Shown: positions 42,649-51,942 of the stretch, piece by piece
Position numbering within the stretch: the first letter of the stretch is position 1
How the letters are laid out: every line of letters begins with the position of its first letter
NCBI RefSeq assembly: GCF_900217795.1
Contig: NZ_OBMQ01000008.1
Coordinates: forward strand, 62,001-126,000
Length of the DNA stretch: 64,000 bases
DNA from: Ureibacillus xyleni
GTDB taxonomy: Bacteria > Bacillota > Bacilli > Bacillales_A > Planococcaceae
Reading direction: 5' to 3'
Made by a program: the position numbers and the translations under genes
Notes under the pieces: generated by a model
Seen by the model: the letters and a program-made list of their open reading frames with translations, nothing else
Databases searched by the model: none
Told to the model about the DNA's origin: nothing

Positions 42649-44154
42649 TCATCTATCTGAATTTACAGAATGTTTAATAGGCAGTATCACACTAACCGCA
42701 GTTCCTTTGTTCATTTCACTACTTATTTCGATGAATCCACCATGTTCCTGTACAATTTTATGACTTATCATTAAACCTAATCCAGTTCCTTTTTCTTTAA
42801 AACTGTAAAAAGGTTCACCAATTTTCTTTAGTCGTTCTTCCGAAATTCCAGAACCATTATCCACAATGCTAATCTTCATATTATTTGCCTCGTGCTTATT
42901 AACTTGAACCTTAATCATTCCACCATAGGGCATAGCTTCTACTGCATTTTGAAGAATATGAAGCAGTACTTGTTTGATCTGATTTTCATCACCACAAAGA
43001 GTTAAAAGGTTTTGATCGTACTCTTCCACGATTTTTATATTTTGTAGTTTACTTTGTGAAGAGAATAAAGTTAGAACTTGACTTAAAAGCATCTTGACAT
43101 CAATAATCTCCATTTTGGATATTTGAGGCTGAGCAAAATCCAAAAACTCTTGAATGACTTCCTCAATTCTATCAATCTCTTCTAAAGTGGTTTCAATAAA
43201 GAGTGGGTTTTTTACCTCAGTACGAAACAGTTGAACAAACCCTTTTATCGAAGTGAGGGGGTTTCGAATTTCATGGGCAATACTCGAAGCTAGTTGCCCA
43301 ACAATCGATAGCTTTTCTGATCTCCTTAATAACTCTTCCGTTCGTTTCCGCTCAGAAATATCCCGACCTACTGCGATGAAATACTCGATTTCACCTTGTT
43401 CATCAAAGACAGGGGAGATTTTTGCCTCAATATGAACCCAACCACCTTTAGCATGGCTATAGCGTAATTCGACTTGACTCGGTGTTTTTGATTCAATCAT
43501 ATTACTAATTTGTTTCTTAACCTTACAAATATCTTCGGAATGTAGCGATTCTAATGCACTATTCCCGATAAATTTTTCAGATGGATAACCTAATACCTTT
43601 TCGTATGAAGATGAAGCATAAAGTACTTCTCCGTTTTTATCCAATAACGCAACTAAGTCAAGCATACTATCTGATATGATTTTATATTTAATGTTTCTTT
43701 TCTTAAGTTTCTCTTCTAACCGCTTTTGTTCTGTAATATCTACACACGATCCTATTACTGATACGACTTCTCCGTCTTTTCGAATAGGGGATAAGGAAGC
43801 AAGATAATAAATGCCATTTAATTCCCCTGTATATGTTACGTTTTCCTCACCTTGCCAAGCCCTTTGATAATAGTCAAGCTTGTCCTCGGCATAATCTGTT
43901 GGGAATAAACCTTTAAGGTCCATACCAACCACTTGCTCTGGTATTAAACCCATTCGATGTAGTAATTTTCCCTCGCATAATGTATGTATAAACTGGCCAT
44001 TTTCTTTTCTAAGTTTAAACATCATCCCTTGTTGTTGTTTCATAATTTCAAGAAAATTGTGACGGATGTTTTCAAGCTCTATTGTCATCATTTCCTGATT
44101 GTAATGTTCTAAAGAGATTACTCTATCAGGGAAAACGTTTTCTATCTGTTCCAT
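42649..44154 (-). CDS. PAS-domain sensor histidine kinase (sporulation-kinase type)
   Basis: A 501-residue cytoplasmic kinase without membrane helices. PAS domain 1 lies at about 35-145 (ends SVIGSCVDITEQKRLE), PAS domain 2 at about 155-270 (ends FIAVGRDISERKRTEEL). The phosphoacceptor H294 is in SSIAHEIRNPLTSIKGFVQLF, and the ATP-binding domain shows LLHILQNAVEAM (N box), IVDNGSGISEE (G1) and GTGLGLMIS (G2). The layout is that of KinA/KinE-type kinases that feed the Spo0F/Spo0A phosphorelay. No response regulator is adjacent, as usual for those kinases. Confidence 0.88.
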   Translation of the reverse strand: MEQIENVFPDRVISLEHYNQEMMTIELENIRHNFLEIMKQQQGMMFKLRKENGQFIHTLCEGKLLHRMGLIPEQVVGMDLKGLFPTDYAEDKLDYYQRAWQGEENVTYTGELNGIYYLASLSPIRKDGEVVSVIGSCVDITEQKRLEEKLKKRNIKYKIISDSMLDLVALLDKNGEVLYASSSYEKVLGYPSEKFIGNSALESLHSEDICKVKKQISNMIESKTPSQVELRYSHAKGGWVHIEAKISPVFDEQGEIEYFIAVGRDISERKRTEELLRRSEKLSIVGQLASSIAHEIRNPLTSIKGFVQLFRTEVKNPLFIETTLEEIDRIEEVIQEFLDFAQPQISKMEIIDVKMLLSQVLTLFSSQSKLQNIKIVEEYDQNLLTLCGDENQIKQVLLHILQNAVEAMPYGGMIKVQVNKHEANNMKISIVDNGSGISEERLKKIGEPFYSFKEKGTGLGLMISHKIVQEHGGFIEISSEMNKGTAVSVILPIKHSVNSDR

Positions 44155-44358
44155 AGTTTCACTTCACTCTCCTAAGGAATCAATTTATATACGAATCATT
44201 TTAACTAACTCAAATAGACTTTTTAACCATATTGATGGGATAAAAAGACAAATTACCAATCTAATACAAAATATATACCATTATTTTATAGTATTCTACA
44301 ATTATTTTAGTAAAATACCAATATTAATTTATCCAATTAGTCTATTTGGAGGGAGAAA

Positions 44359-44399
44359 AACAGCTAAGCCTCTGAGAAATCCCAAATGCCTAGCTTCGA
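44359..44399 (-). terminator. Possible terminator of the MFS gene
   Basis: Minus strand AGCTAGGC ... GCTTAGCT with one mismatch, then GTTTTTC. Confidence 0.5.
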
Positions 44400-44413
44400 A
44401 TTGTATAAAATTT

Positions 44414-45607
44414 TCAGAATTGTTTTTGTACCGGGTACGCTACGAAAACTGCCAGCGCAGCTATAAGCATTGTTCCACTTAAAATTAAAAAACAAGCAAT
44501 AATGAAACTTGAAGAGATCATGCCCGTAAACAATGCAATGACCATTAATCTAAAGAGCAATCCGGCTGTTCTAAAAAGACTATCCACTCTGCCCATCATT
44601 TCGTTTGGGATATGATCCATCATGAACGAATTTCTCGCCACCCTAGTTCCACTATTTCCAAGTGCTAGAAAGAAGGTAAGCGTTAAAAATAACGGTAGTG
44701 GTACAAAAACAATGAATGAAATTGCAACAGAATACAAAACGACTCCTGCTAACACCGTTTTTTCATTCCCAATTTTGTTTGCAATGATGGGTATGGTCAT
44801 CCCGGCAGTAATGGCTCCAATGGCATAAATCATATTTTCTAAAGCATAAATGTCGCCGGATACATTTAGCACGTCTGATAAATATACCGGAAATAAATAG
44901 TTCGTGATTAATACACTAAGGAATGGCATAGTAGAGAAAAAAAGAAAAACGAACAATTTCGGATTCTTCTTCACGTACTGGAGGCTTGACCATTCGTCTT
45001 TACGAATTTTTACTTCCTTAACGCTTTTCTTTTTCTGATAAGGTAAACGTAAATAAAAATAAGTAGCAGCAGCGTATGAGGCGACATTTAGTAAAAGAAT
45101 GGATTGCAGCTCCCAATGGATGAGCAGATAGCTAGCTAATGCACCGGCAATCATACTTGAGAGTTGACCTTGTACCTCCATCGTCCCATTTAACGACTTA
45201 TATTGATTTTTGTGAAAGATTTCCTGATTCATTGCAAACATTGTTGGATAAAAAATGGTGTAATAAAGATTTCCGATGATATAAATGACCGTATAATGCC
45301 AAATTGAATACGTGTAACCAGCAAATCCTACGATGGCAAATAACAAAACTGCGATTAAACATAAAATTTCACTGAATACTAAAAGTTTTTTACGAGAAAC
45401 CCGGTCAATCAAAGTTCCAACATACGGTGTAATAATAAAATTTAATACGGTCACCCCAAATGTAATAAAACCATATAACACATTGCCGCGTTCACTCGTT
45501 ACTAAAAGCCACGGAATTGCAATCATCGTAATACCAGAACCAATCGATGATGCAATATTCGCGAGCAAGATTAAACGGAAACGCGAATCACGAACAATTT
45601 CTTTCAT
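44414..45607 (-). CDS. MFS transporter
   Basis: A 397-residue protein with about 12 membrane helices: FRLILLANIASSIGSGITMIAIPWLLV at the start and the loop GTLIDRVSRKKLLVFSE typical of MFS_1/MFS_3 exporters. DHIPNEMMGRVDSLFRTAG marks the later loop. Probably a drug or metabolite exporter. ATG 45607 behind AAAGGACTA is the start; 24 upstream codons lack a site. Confidence 0.87.
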   Translation of the reverse strand: MKEIVRDSRFRLILLANIASSIGSGITMIAIPWLLVTSERGNVLYGFITFGVTVLNFIITPYVGTLIDRVSRKKLLVFSEILCLIAVLLFAIVGFAGYTYSIWHYTVIYIIGNLYYTIFYPTMFAMNQEIFHKNQYKSLNGTMEVQGQLSSMIAGALASYLLIHWELQSILLLNVASYAAATYFYLRLPYQKKKSVKEVKIRKDEWSSLQYVKKNPKLFVFLFFSTMPFLSVLITNYLFPVYLSDVLNVSGDIYALENMIYAIGAITAGMTIPIIANKIGNEKTVLAGVVLYSVAISFIVFVPLPLFLTLTFFLALGNSGTRVARNSFMMDHIPNEMMGRVDSLFRTAGLLFRLMVIALFTGMISSSFIIACFLILSGTMLIAALAVFVAYPVQKQF

Positions 45608-45727
45608 AATCAATAGTCCTTTGCAAAAGTTTTGTACTTTCTGACATAAATTGTATCGAATCCAATATGGAAAGAACACCGTCAGAAGTCTGAATATTCC
45701 TTTTACAAAAGACTATATTCGTTTAAT

Positions 45728-46075
45728 CTACCTTATAATGATGAAGTCTTTCTCATTCTCACAAATCGGCAACTCACTTGTAGTTAATTGCTGTACAGAT
45801 GCTCGTTTCAATGACTGCATACAACTTACGAGAAAATCAATTTTCGATTCTTCTCCTTGAAATTCGCCCTCTACACTTCCATCTTCCATGTTTTTTACCC
45901 ATCCCGTTAAGTGTAATCGTTCGGCAATAAAGAATACCTCTAAACGAAAACCGACATTTTGTACCTTTCCATTAAAAGTGATTCTTTTTCTAGTTATAGG
46001 ACTAGGACTAAATTGAGGTACCTTAAACTGATTGGCATGCCAAAAAATATAGCCATCCCTAATTTTCTTTAACAC
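45728..46075 (-). CDS. Acylphosphatase-like protein with N-terminal extension
   Basis: The acylphosphatase core is FNGKVQNVGFRLEVFFIAER, HLTGWVKNMEDGSVEGEFQG, with the substrate Arg (GFR) and Asn (KNM) in place. About 35 residues precede the core. The usual VQGVGFR is VQNVGFR. A GTG at 46075 has the best spacing to AGGAG; the ATG at 46081 abuts that site. Confidence 0.8.
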   Translation of the reverse strand: MLKKIRDGYIFWHANQFKVPQFSPSPITRKRITFNGKVQNVGFRLEVFFIAERLHLTGWVKNMEDGSVEGEFQGEESKIDFLVSCMQSLKRASVQQLTTSELPICENEKDFIIIR

Positions 46076-46261
46076 TTTCATCTCCTAAACAAACACCCCT
46101 ATCCAAAAATAACAAGTCCATTTATATTATAACGCTCAACATCACCACTATATATCTATTTTGGTGACAAACTGGGACAAAGAATTCCGTCATCAAAATA
46201 ATTCGAAAAAATGAGGACAAAATGGTTTCTATTTCGTAAACAAGTAGAGGAGGGGGAGCAA

Positions 46262-46351
46262 ATGGAATCCAACGACTTAAGAGATATGCGCTTGAAGCAG
46301 GTAGTAGTTTTAAATGGATTGATCCTTTTTTATCATAAGTGTGATTCATAA
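46262..46351 (+). CDS. Possible Spo0E-like small peptide, 29 residues
   Basis: ATG behind a very strong GAGGAGGGGGAG site. The first part, NDLRDMRLKQVVVLNGL, vaguely resembles the first helix of Spo0E-type phosphatases, but the SxxLD signature is missing. Possibly a truncated gene. Confidence 0.35.
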   Translation: MESNDLRDMRLKQVVVLNGLILFYHKCDS

Positions 46352-46442
46352 TGAACAAGTAAATACCGTTCATATCAAATATCAATACCTTTGCCTTTCA
46401 TTTAACGTTAACGGTGGAACTTAACTAAAGAGGGGGAGTATT

Positions 46443-46646
46443 ATGCTAATTGGTTTAATGCAAGGAATCGGGATTTTTTATTATTGGACTTGGTTTATCT
46501 GGCCATTTGTCTTAATTTTTTCATTAGTTTACTCAATTGCTTCCTTAGTAAAAGACGAAAAAGCATCGATAAAGCCAGCCTTACTTGCTTCAATCTCTCT
46601 TTTAATAATACTAGCTGGCATCACTGGACCGTTGATGTCACCGTAA
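46443..46646 (+). CDS. Small two-helix membrane protein
   Basis: A 67-residue hydrophobic protein with two helices (YYWTWFIWPFVLIFSLVY and ALLASISLLIILAGITGP) joined by a charged loop. Strong AGAGGGGGAG site. Function unknown. Confidence 0.6.
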   Translation: MLIGLMQGIGIFYYWTWFIWPFVLIFSLVYSIASLVKDEKASIKPALLASISLLIILAGITGPLMSP

Positions 46647-46720
46647 TATACGGTTGCGTAGAGCAATCGTTTTTTTATGTTAAAATAAGGATGAGCGGCA
46701 AACTTTGGGGGTGAAACAAG

Positions 46721-47230
46721 ATGAAACTTTGGGAAGAAGAATTAGATGAATATTATCAAGGGGAAATCGATTTGCAATCATTAGAAAATCTTCAAAAAGA
46801 ATTGAAGGTTGAATTGCCAAATTTCTATATTCAATTACTGAAGAAAAGAAATGGATTTTATTTGAAAAAGAAATATTATCCTACCAACACGCCGAATAGT
46901 TGGGCAAACAATTCTGTTCATGTCGATTTTTTATACGGAATTGGGGAAGCCCCTGGATTATTAGATAATCTTTATTTACGCAAAGAATGGGGAATCCGCA
47001 GTAAAAAATTACTAATAATATCAGCGGACGCCCCTATGTTCATTTGTTTAGATTATAGAAGAAAAAAGAATCCTTCTGTCATTTTTATTGATGTTGAACA
47101 AAATCAAGAAATCCAATTAGCAAAAGATTTTGAGGAATTTGTGGAAGGTCTTGTTGATTATATTGAGGAAGAACAATTAAACCTCGATGATGCAGAACTA
47201 TCTGTACAGGAAATAATAGAGTATTATTAA
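46721..47230 (+). CDS. SMI1/KNR4 (SUKH) family protein
   Basis: A 169-residue protein of the SUKH fold: LENLQKELKVELPNFYIQLLKKRNG at the start, LIISADAPMFICLDYRRKKNPSVIFID in the middle, and FEEFVEGL near the end. SUKH proteins are often immunity proteins for polymorphic toxins; no toxin is encoded next to it. Its gene is followed by the remnant interrupted by the 236-bp element. Confidence 0.82.
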   Translation: MKLWEEELDEYYQGEIDLQSLENLQKELKVELPNFYIQLLKKRNGFYLKKKYYPTNTPNSWANNSVHVDFLYGIGEAPGLLDNLYLRKEWGIRSKKLLIISADAPMFICLDYRRKKNPSVIFIDVEQNQEIQLAKDFEEFVEGLVDYIEEEQLNLDDAELSVQEIIEYY

Positions 47231-47372
47231 AAATTGACAAAGTATTACTAAAGGGGAAGCCAGCAGAAATTGACCGGTATTTTACGAAAATTCTCTCAAC
47301 GAATAATGAGCTAATTCGGTATATGGTGGAAAAAATGAGGCAACACGAAAAACCAAAAGTCCACTTCAATTT

Positions 47373-47608
47373 TAGGGCACTGAAAAAGTCGATTTTAATA
47401 AATTTTTATAATAAAAATACGCTCAGATCTTTTAGGAAGTGGGATTCACGAAGACTCCTACGGGAACAGCTTGAGCTGAAGACCCCGCAGGAGCTTGCGA
47501 CGAGGAGGCTGAAGCCAAGCCCGTGGAAAGCGAAGTGAATCCCTCCTTCTATTTAGAAGCAAATAATTACTATAAATTTTTATCGGTATTTAGTTTTTCA
47601 GTGGCTTC
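47373..47608. mobile_element. MITE-like non-autonomous element, 236 bp
   Basis: Flanked by a 9-bp target duplication CTTCAATTT (47364-47372 and 47609-47617). The ends are inverted: TAGGGCACTGAAAAAGT at the left against GAAGCCACTGAAAAACT read from the right. Imperfect inverted similarity reaches about 70 bp inwards on each side. The centre is a highly structured block. No coding capacity. Confidence 0.8.
47441..47543. repeat. Structured core repeat common in Bacillaceae intergenic DNA
   Basis: Bounded by GGGATTCAC and GTGAATCCC. It contains GACTCCTACGGGAACAGC, GACCCCGCAGGAGC and CGACGAGGAGGCTG, a combination that recurs in many Bacillaceae genomes as a dispersed, strongly folding repeat. GC content is far above the surroundings. 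Confidence 0.75.
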
Positions 47609-47784
47609 CTTCAATTTACTGCTATTTTTATCCTGCTGTGCAGAAGGTGAGAATAAAGGCACGATAGAAGATACATATTTGTTGGAGGTATTAAACGAAC
47701 TATCCCAAAGCAAAAATCGAGATGTTAGGGATTTAAGTTTGTATAGCTTGAAGGAATATCATAAGAGGGTGAATAAGTAAGGTG

Positions 47785-47828
47785 AAAAGTGTTAGACTCT
47801 TTATCCAAAAAGGGTTTGGCACTTTTTT
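47785..47828 (+). terminator. Terminator (same repeat family as 2007 and 53993)
   Basis: AAAAGTGTTAGACTCTTT / AAAGGGTTTGGCACTTTT hairpin with T tail. Confidence 0.75.
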
Positions 47829-47978
47829 CTTGGGGAGATAGGGTTTATAAAGACAGATTATCCGACACTTTTTCAAACAATACTAATCTCAATATAAAGG
47901 AAAATAGTTACATTCTCTTAATAATCTATTACAATTACAAATATAGTAAAAACTAGGTTAAAAGAGGATGTGAAAATA

Positions 47979-50357
47979 ATGAAAAAATTTAAATCTAGCT
48001 TATTTCTTTTAATACTGCTCATCATCTATTTTTCATTATCTACAAATGTATTTGGTGAAGAAGCTAAACAGGAGATAGAACCTCCAAGTCTAGAAACATT
48101 AAATACTGTTGAACTAAAAAACTATTCCACTGACGCAATATCTTGGTCATATGATTATACAGGGAAACCAAGTGGGCTTACGGGTGTATCGTCTCCGATT
48201 ATTACTTACTATATAAAAATTACCGGAGATGCTAGTTATGAATTAAATATGTTAATAGATGGAGTAAAGGTAGATGCCGATTATGATGAACAATCAGGGT
48301 ATTTGACATACCAAGCCAATAATCTAACTGGAACTCATAAAGTATCTATTGAATTAACTGTTTATGGTAAAAAGAATCCGATTACATCATGGAATTTTAC
48401 AATCGACACATCACCAGTCAACCCATTTGAAGGGAAAAATCTAAATATACTTAATGCTGTCCAAACAGAATCCATTTCCCGATTGAACAAATACCGTAAT
48501 GAATTACAATTACCATCTTTTTCAGAAAATGAAATATTACATAAAGCAGCACAGGCACATAGCAATTATTTAAGTACAAATAATGTAACTGGTCATAATG
48601 AAAGTAGTAACAAAATTGGATATACAGGGAATCATCCTTGGGAACGTGCTGCTTATTTTGGATTCACAGGGAGTGCAGGGGAAGGTATTACTTACCAAAA
48701 AAAGACAGGTTTATTAGGTGTCGATAATTTAATGGATGCGCCATATCATCGTTTAAGTATTATTGACCCTCATAGCGATTTAGCAGGAATAGGTTATAAC
48801 GATCGCGGGGATATCGTAATAAATTATGGCAGTTACACTAGAACAGAAAAACAGGCTGAAGTTGTTCTATACCCATATGACAAACAACAAAACGCAAAAG
48901 TATCTTGGTTTGTGGCTGAAAATCCAAATCCGTTACGTTTTTGGGGTGTTGATAAAACATACGTTGGCTATCCAATAAGCTATGCATACTTTCCAGTTAA
49001 CAGCAATGATCAATTGCTTGTAAAAAGTTTATCGTTAACAAATGAAAGTGGTCAAAAAGTACCGTTTTATGATGTTACACCGAGTAGAGATGATCATTCA
49101 AAAAACCATGTTTTTCTAATCCCGAAATCACCACTTGAAGTAGACCATACATACTTTGTGGAGGTTGAAGCCTCCGTTAAAGATGCAAAAGGAAATGTTA
49201 GAGATGTTTCCCGTTCTTGGTCATTTAAGACTGCAGATCAGTTAGACATACATGATATATATTTTTCAAAATATCTCCAAAACAATTTTATTAATGTACA
49301 CTTTAATAGTGGAGAAGAACCAACTTCCACAATAACAATTGAGAAAGATGGGGAAGTATATATAAAATATCAAGATAATAGACAATGGACATACCAACCA
49401 ATTACGGAAGGAGACTTTACGTTAACAATCGAAAGTCTATTATTTAATAGTAAAAAAACGATTCCAATTACAATTACAAAAAATAATGAGATTCGATATA
49501 ATGGTGACGGCGATTGGAATGTCTTGTACAGCAAAGAAAATCCCGGAGTAATAGACACGATTCCTCCTGTTCTTCAAGGAATTGAAAATGTCGCAATCAA
49601 TCTTAATGATCGGTTTGATCCAAAATTTAATGTTTCAGCAACAGATAATGTAGATGGCGATATTACAGAAGGAATTGTAATAGAAGGTACTGTAGATACA
49701 ACGAAAGTAGGAACATATGAACTGATTTATAGAGTGGTAGATCAATCAGGAAATCAAACGAAGAAAATCAGAAAAATCACTGTTAAAGAATCAAATGCAC
49801 CGAAAATGCCGATTGTAAATGAAATATCGAATATGTCCACTTTCGTAACAGGTCAAGCTGAAGCAGGAACGGTCATTACGATGAAATTAGGTGAAGATAT
49901 ATTAGGCACAACCGTTGTTTCAACAAATGGTACATTTACTATTCCAATCGTAAGCCCTAAATTTGGGACACAACTTTACTTTATTTCCTCTGATGAATAT
50001 GGCAATGAGAGTGAACCTTCCATTATCACTGTCATGGACGAAATAGGGCATGAACATTTCTTTACTTGGCAGCCGGAAAAATCTGTTCCAGTAGATAAGA
50101 ATTGGACAATCGCATTTAACGATGTGATAGATGAAAAAACCATTAACGCAGAAACGGTTTATATCCAATATAATCAGCAAAATGTTGAAGGGATTAAATT
50201 AAGACTAGGGCAAGATCGAAAATCATTAGAAGTTTTAGCACCTGAAGCGGGTTATGAAAAGGGAAAAACATACTTCCTTTATATTGAAGGGAAAGTTAAA
50301 TCTACTTCCGGGAAATTTTTAAATAAACCTATTAAGTTAAAATTCTTCGTAAATTAA
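47979..50357 (+). CDS. Secreted CAP/SCP-domain protein with Ig-like repeats
   Basis: A 792-residue secreted protein. Signal peptide at 1-25. An N-terminal beta domain is followed by a CAP/SCP domain at about 150-290 (NKYRNELQLPSFSENEILHKAAQAHSNYL, GHNESSN, GEGITY, HRLSIIDP). Next come beta-sandwich parts and a DUF5011-type Ig domain at about 520-600 (FNVSATDNVDGDITEGIVIEGTVDTTKVGTYELIYRVVD), with a further Ig-like domain at the end. It probably is a surface or matrix protein. The ATG at 47979 fits AGAGGATG better than the GTG at 47970. Confidence 0.85.
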   Translation: MKKFKSSLFLLILLIIYFSLSTNVFGEEAKQEIEPPSLETLNTVELKNYSTDAISWSYDYTGKPSGLTGVSSPIITYYIKITGDASYELNMLIDGVKVDADYDEQSGYLTYQANNLTGTHKVSIELTVYGKKNPITSWNFTIDTSPVNPFEGKNLNILNAVQTESISRLNKYRNELQLPSFSENEILHKAAQAHSNYLSTNNVTGHNESSNKIGYTGNHPWERAAYFGFTGSAGEGITYQKKTGLLGVDNLMDAPYHRLSIIDPHSDLAGIGYNDRGDIVINYGSYTRTEKQAEVVLYPYDKQQNAKVSWFVAENPNPLRFWGVDKTYVGYPISYAYFPVNSNDQLLVKSLSLTNESGQKVPFYDVTPSRDDHSKNHVFLIPKSPLEVDHTYFVEVEASVKDAKGNVRDVSRSWSFKTADQLDIHDIYFSKYLQNNFINVHFNSGEEPTSTITIEKDGEVYIKYQDNRQWTYQPITEGDFTLTIESLLFNSKKTIPITITKNNEIRYNGDGDWNVLYSKENPGVIDTIPPVLQGIENVAINLNDRFDPKFNVSATDNVDGDITEGIVIEGTVDTTKVGTYELIYRVVDQSGNQTKKIRKITVKESNAPKMPIVNEISNMSTFVTGQAEAGTVITMKLGEDILGTTVVSTNGTFTIPIVSPKFGTQLYFISSDEYGNESEPSIITVMDEIGHEHFFTWQPEKSVPVDKNWTIAFNDVIDEKTINAETVYIQYNQQNVEGIKLRLGQDRKSLEVLAPEAGYEKGKTYFLYIEGKVKSTSGKFLNKPIKLKFFVN

Positions 50358-50363
50358 TCTAAA

Positions 50364-50402
50364 AGGTTGAAGTATACAGTTAATTGTATATTTCAACCTT
50401 AA
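50364..50402. terminator. Terminator hairpin after the CAP protein gene
   Basis: AAGGTTGAA-GTATACA / TGTATATTTCAACCTT stem; the T tail is short on both strands. Confidence 0.55.
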
Positions 50403-50565
50403 ATTTTAGACTAGATGTTGAAAAGTTCCCCAATAGCTGTCCAGTAATATTAGAATGAGTAAGCGTATATTTTGTTGCCGTAACACCATTTCTATATTCA
50501 ACGGTTAGTTTTTCAGGATTGAACTTACTCAAGGAATCAACTCCAATATGCAATTTGCAAGACAT
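50380..50565 (-). pseudogene. Doubtful protein fragment
   Basis: A 61-codon frame (LSKFNPEKLTVEYRNGVTAT and GQLLGNFSTSSLKFKVEIYN) with protein-like composition but no ribosome site before its ATG. It may be the C-terminal leftover of a secreted protein gene. Confidence 0.25.
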
Positions 50566-50620
50566 TGGTTAAAAGTTGGAGGGGAGGAAAAGAATAAGTA
50601 AAAAATAAGGAGCTAAAACG

Positions 50621-50815
50621 TTGAAAAAACTAGGACTATTATTCATGTTTATTGGCATCGTATTCATTGCGATTTTTACGTTAACCAACATCCAAATTCC
50701 GTTTACGGCTTGGCTAATCGGCTTTTTGATTAGTTTGCTTGTTTCTGTTGCAGGAATGGTGCTCTTAATTATATATTTAGCGAAGGAAATCAAAGAGGAA
50801 AAACGGCGAAAATAG
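50621..50815 (+). CDS. Small two-helix membrane protein
   Basis: A 64-residue protein starting with TTG behind AAGGAG. Two helices (LGLLFMFIGIVFIAIFTL and WLIGFLISLLVSVAGMVLLIIYL) and a basic tail. It lies 19 bases before the SLAP gene and is probably co-transcribed. Confidence 0.6.
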   Translation: MKKLGLLFMFIGIVFIAIFTLTNIQIPFTAWLIGFLISLLVSVAGMVLLIIYLAKEIKEEKRRK

Positions 50816-50834
50816 TTTAAGAGGTGGTTTAGTT

Positions 50835-51206
50835 ATGCAACAATTACAATTTGAAGCATCTTGGGACAAAGCATTGTCTCCGCAAGATCGACAAAAGATA
50901 GAACAAGTATTTAATGAAACGAAGCATGGTTCCGAAATACATTGCACATCTTTACAAGTAGCAATGAATCATAAAGAGGCGTTATTAGTGACTGTAATCG
51001 TGCATAATTTTACCAATCATCTCCTCACATTTCATCAAACAAAAGTAAGTTATCACATCGATGAAAAGTGTATTGCAGATCACGCGTTCACTTTACCAGC
51101 TCTTGCCATTCCGCCTAAAGTGAGTATGCCATGGACGTTTATTTTTCCAAAAGGGAGCTATAAACCAAATTTTTCCTATGAAAAGGGACAATTGGTAATT
51201 CATTAA
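50835..51206 (+). CDS. SLAP domain-containing protein
   Basis: A 123-residue protein matching the short cytoplasmic SLAP proteins of Bacillales: LQFEASWDKALSPQDRQKIEQ, LLVTVIVHNFTNHLLTF, FTLPALAIPPKVSMPWTFIFPKGS. In some species they accompany the accessory Sec (SecA2) export system, but no sec gene is nearby. Start behind AAGAGGTGG. Confidence 0.82.
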   Translation: MQQLQFEASWDKALSPQDRQKIEQVFNETKHGSEIHCTSLQVAMNHKEALLVTVIVHNFTNHLLTFHQTKVSYHIDEKCIADHAFTLPALAIPPKVSMPWTFIFPKGSYKPNFSYEKGQLVIH

Positions 51207-51456
51207 TTCTGTGCTGTCGCTAAAATAAACTAATGATGAAGCGGTTTCTGCAAAGGAGTCCGCCTTCATCTGTTTGAAACCTACTTCACTCAAATTTCCC
51301 CTCAAAAATGACCTACATCCGGATTATGAAAACCACTCCATCCGAAATCTCTCCATGCAACCACACATAGCAATTCATTCTACAACTTAATTAAATAGGA
51401 AATGATTTACAAACTATTGTGGTACAATAGAACTAAATGCGAGGGAGTGAAAAGAA

Positions 51457-51915
51457 ATGGGTAAAAAGGTAGTTGCAGGTAGTAATGAAGTCAAATTTCG
51501 AAACTACTTTGAGGGGAAGTTTGGCCAAAATATTTTAGGAGGAAAGCGAAACTATCAAAGTGATGATAAATTAGTTTCGATATCTGTTGATAATTCCATA
51601 CAGATAGGAAATAAAGAAATTCTCATCGAAATTGATTCGGGCAACATGGCTAAATTATTAGTAGGCCAATATGTTTTATTAAATCAACTTTACAATAGGA
51701 ATCACGATGGCATATTTTTAATCATTCATTATTACAAAGATCAAGATGGAAATGAATATAACCCAAAAAGAACGGAATACAATCTATCCTTTGTGAATGA
51801 AACAATCTATGAAAATAACGCATTAACATTCAAGGTATTTAATCAAAGTAGTTTTGAAAAGTTATGTGAGCAGTGCCATTCACTCCAGGACTTCATTAAC
51901 CATCTATTCAGCTAA
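51457..51915 (+). CDS. Operon gene 1: unknown protein with possible nuclease-like core
   Basis: A 152-residue protein, not recognised. The segment SISVDNSIQIGNKEILIEIDSGN (parts: D45, then E58-I-D60) followed by VGQYVLLNQLY resembles the acidic strand-turn of restriction-endonuclease-like folds, but no lysine completes a classic ExK. It starts behind GAGGGAGTG and lies 27 bases before gene 2 with no terminator between. Confidence 0.65.
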   Translation: MGKKVVAGSNEVKFRNYFEGKFGQNILGGKRNYQSDDKLVSISVDNSIQIGNKEILIEIDSGNMAKLLVGQYVLLNQLYNRNHDGIFLIIHYYKDQDGNEYNPKRTEYNLSFVNETIYENNALTFKVFNQSSFEKLCEQCHSLQDFINHLFS

Positions 51916-51942
51916 ACTTTATAAGAAAGAGGAGGTTTTAAT

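Larger units (their letters stand above)
47221..47780 (+). pseudogene. Unknown gene interrupted by a 236-bp MITE
   Basis: Left part: LLKIDKVLLKGKPAEIDRYF, then ELIRYMVEKMRQHEK and PKVHFN, up to 47372. Right part, from 47609: FNLLLFLSCCAEGENKGTIE and onwards to SLYSLKEYHKRVNK, stop at 47780. If the element and one target copy are removed the frame continues as VHFNLLLFLSC, giving one protein of about 105 residues. A start codon is not visible (the frame overlaps the end of the SUKH gene), so the 5' end may also be lost. Family not recognised. Confidence 0.65.

Noticed and set aside
46122..46385. 87-codon minus-strand ORF
   Set aside because: Antisense to a strong ribosome site and small ORF on the + strand; composition not protein-like at its start.
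47523..47780. Separate 85-residue gene starting within the structured repeat
   Set aside because: Its first 29 codons come from the MITE; the frame is the right part of an interrupted gene.
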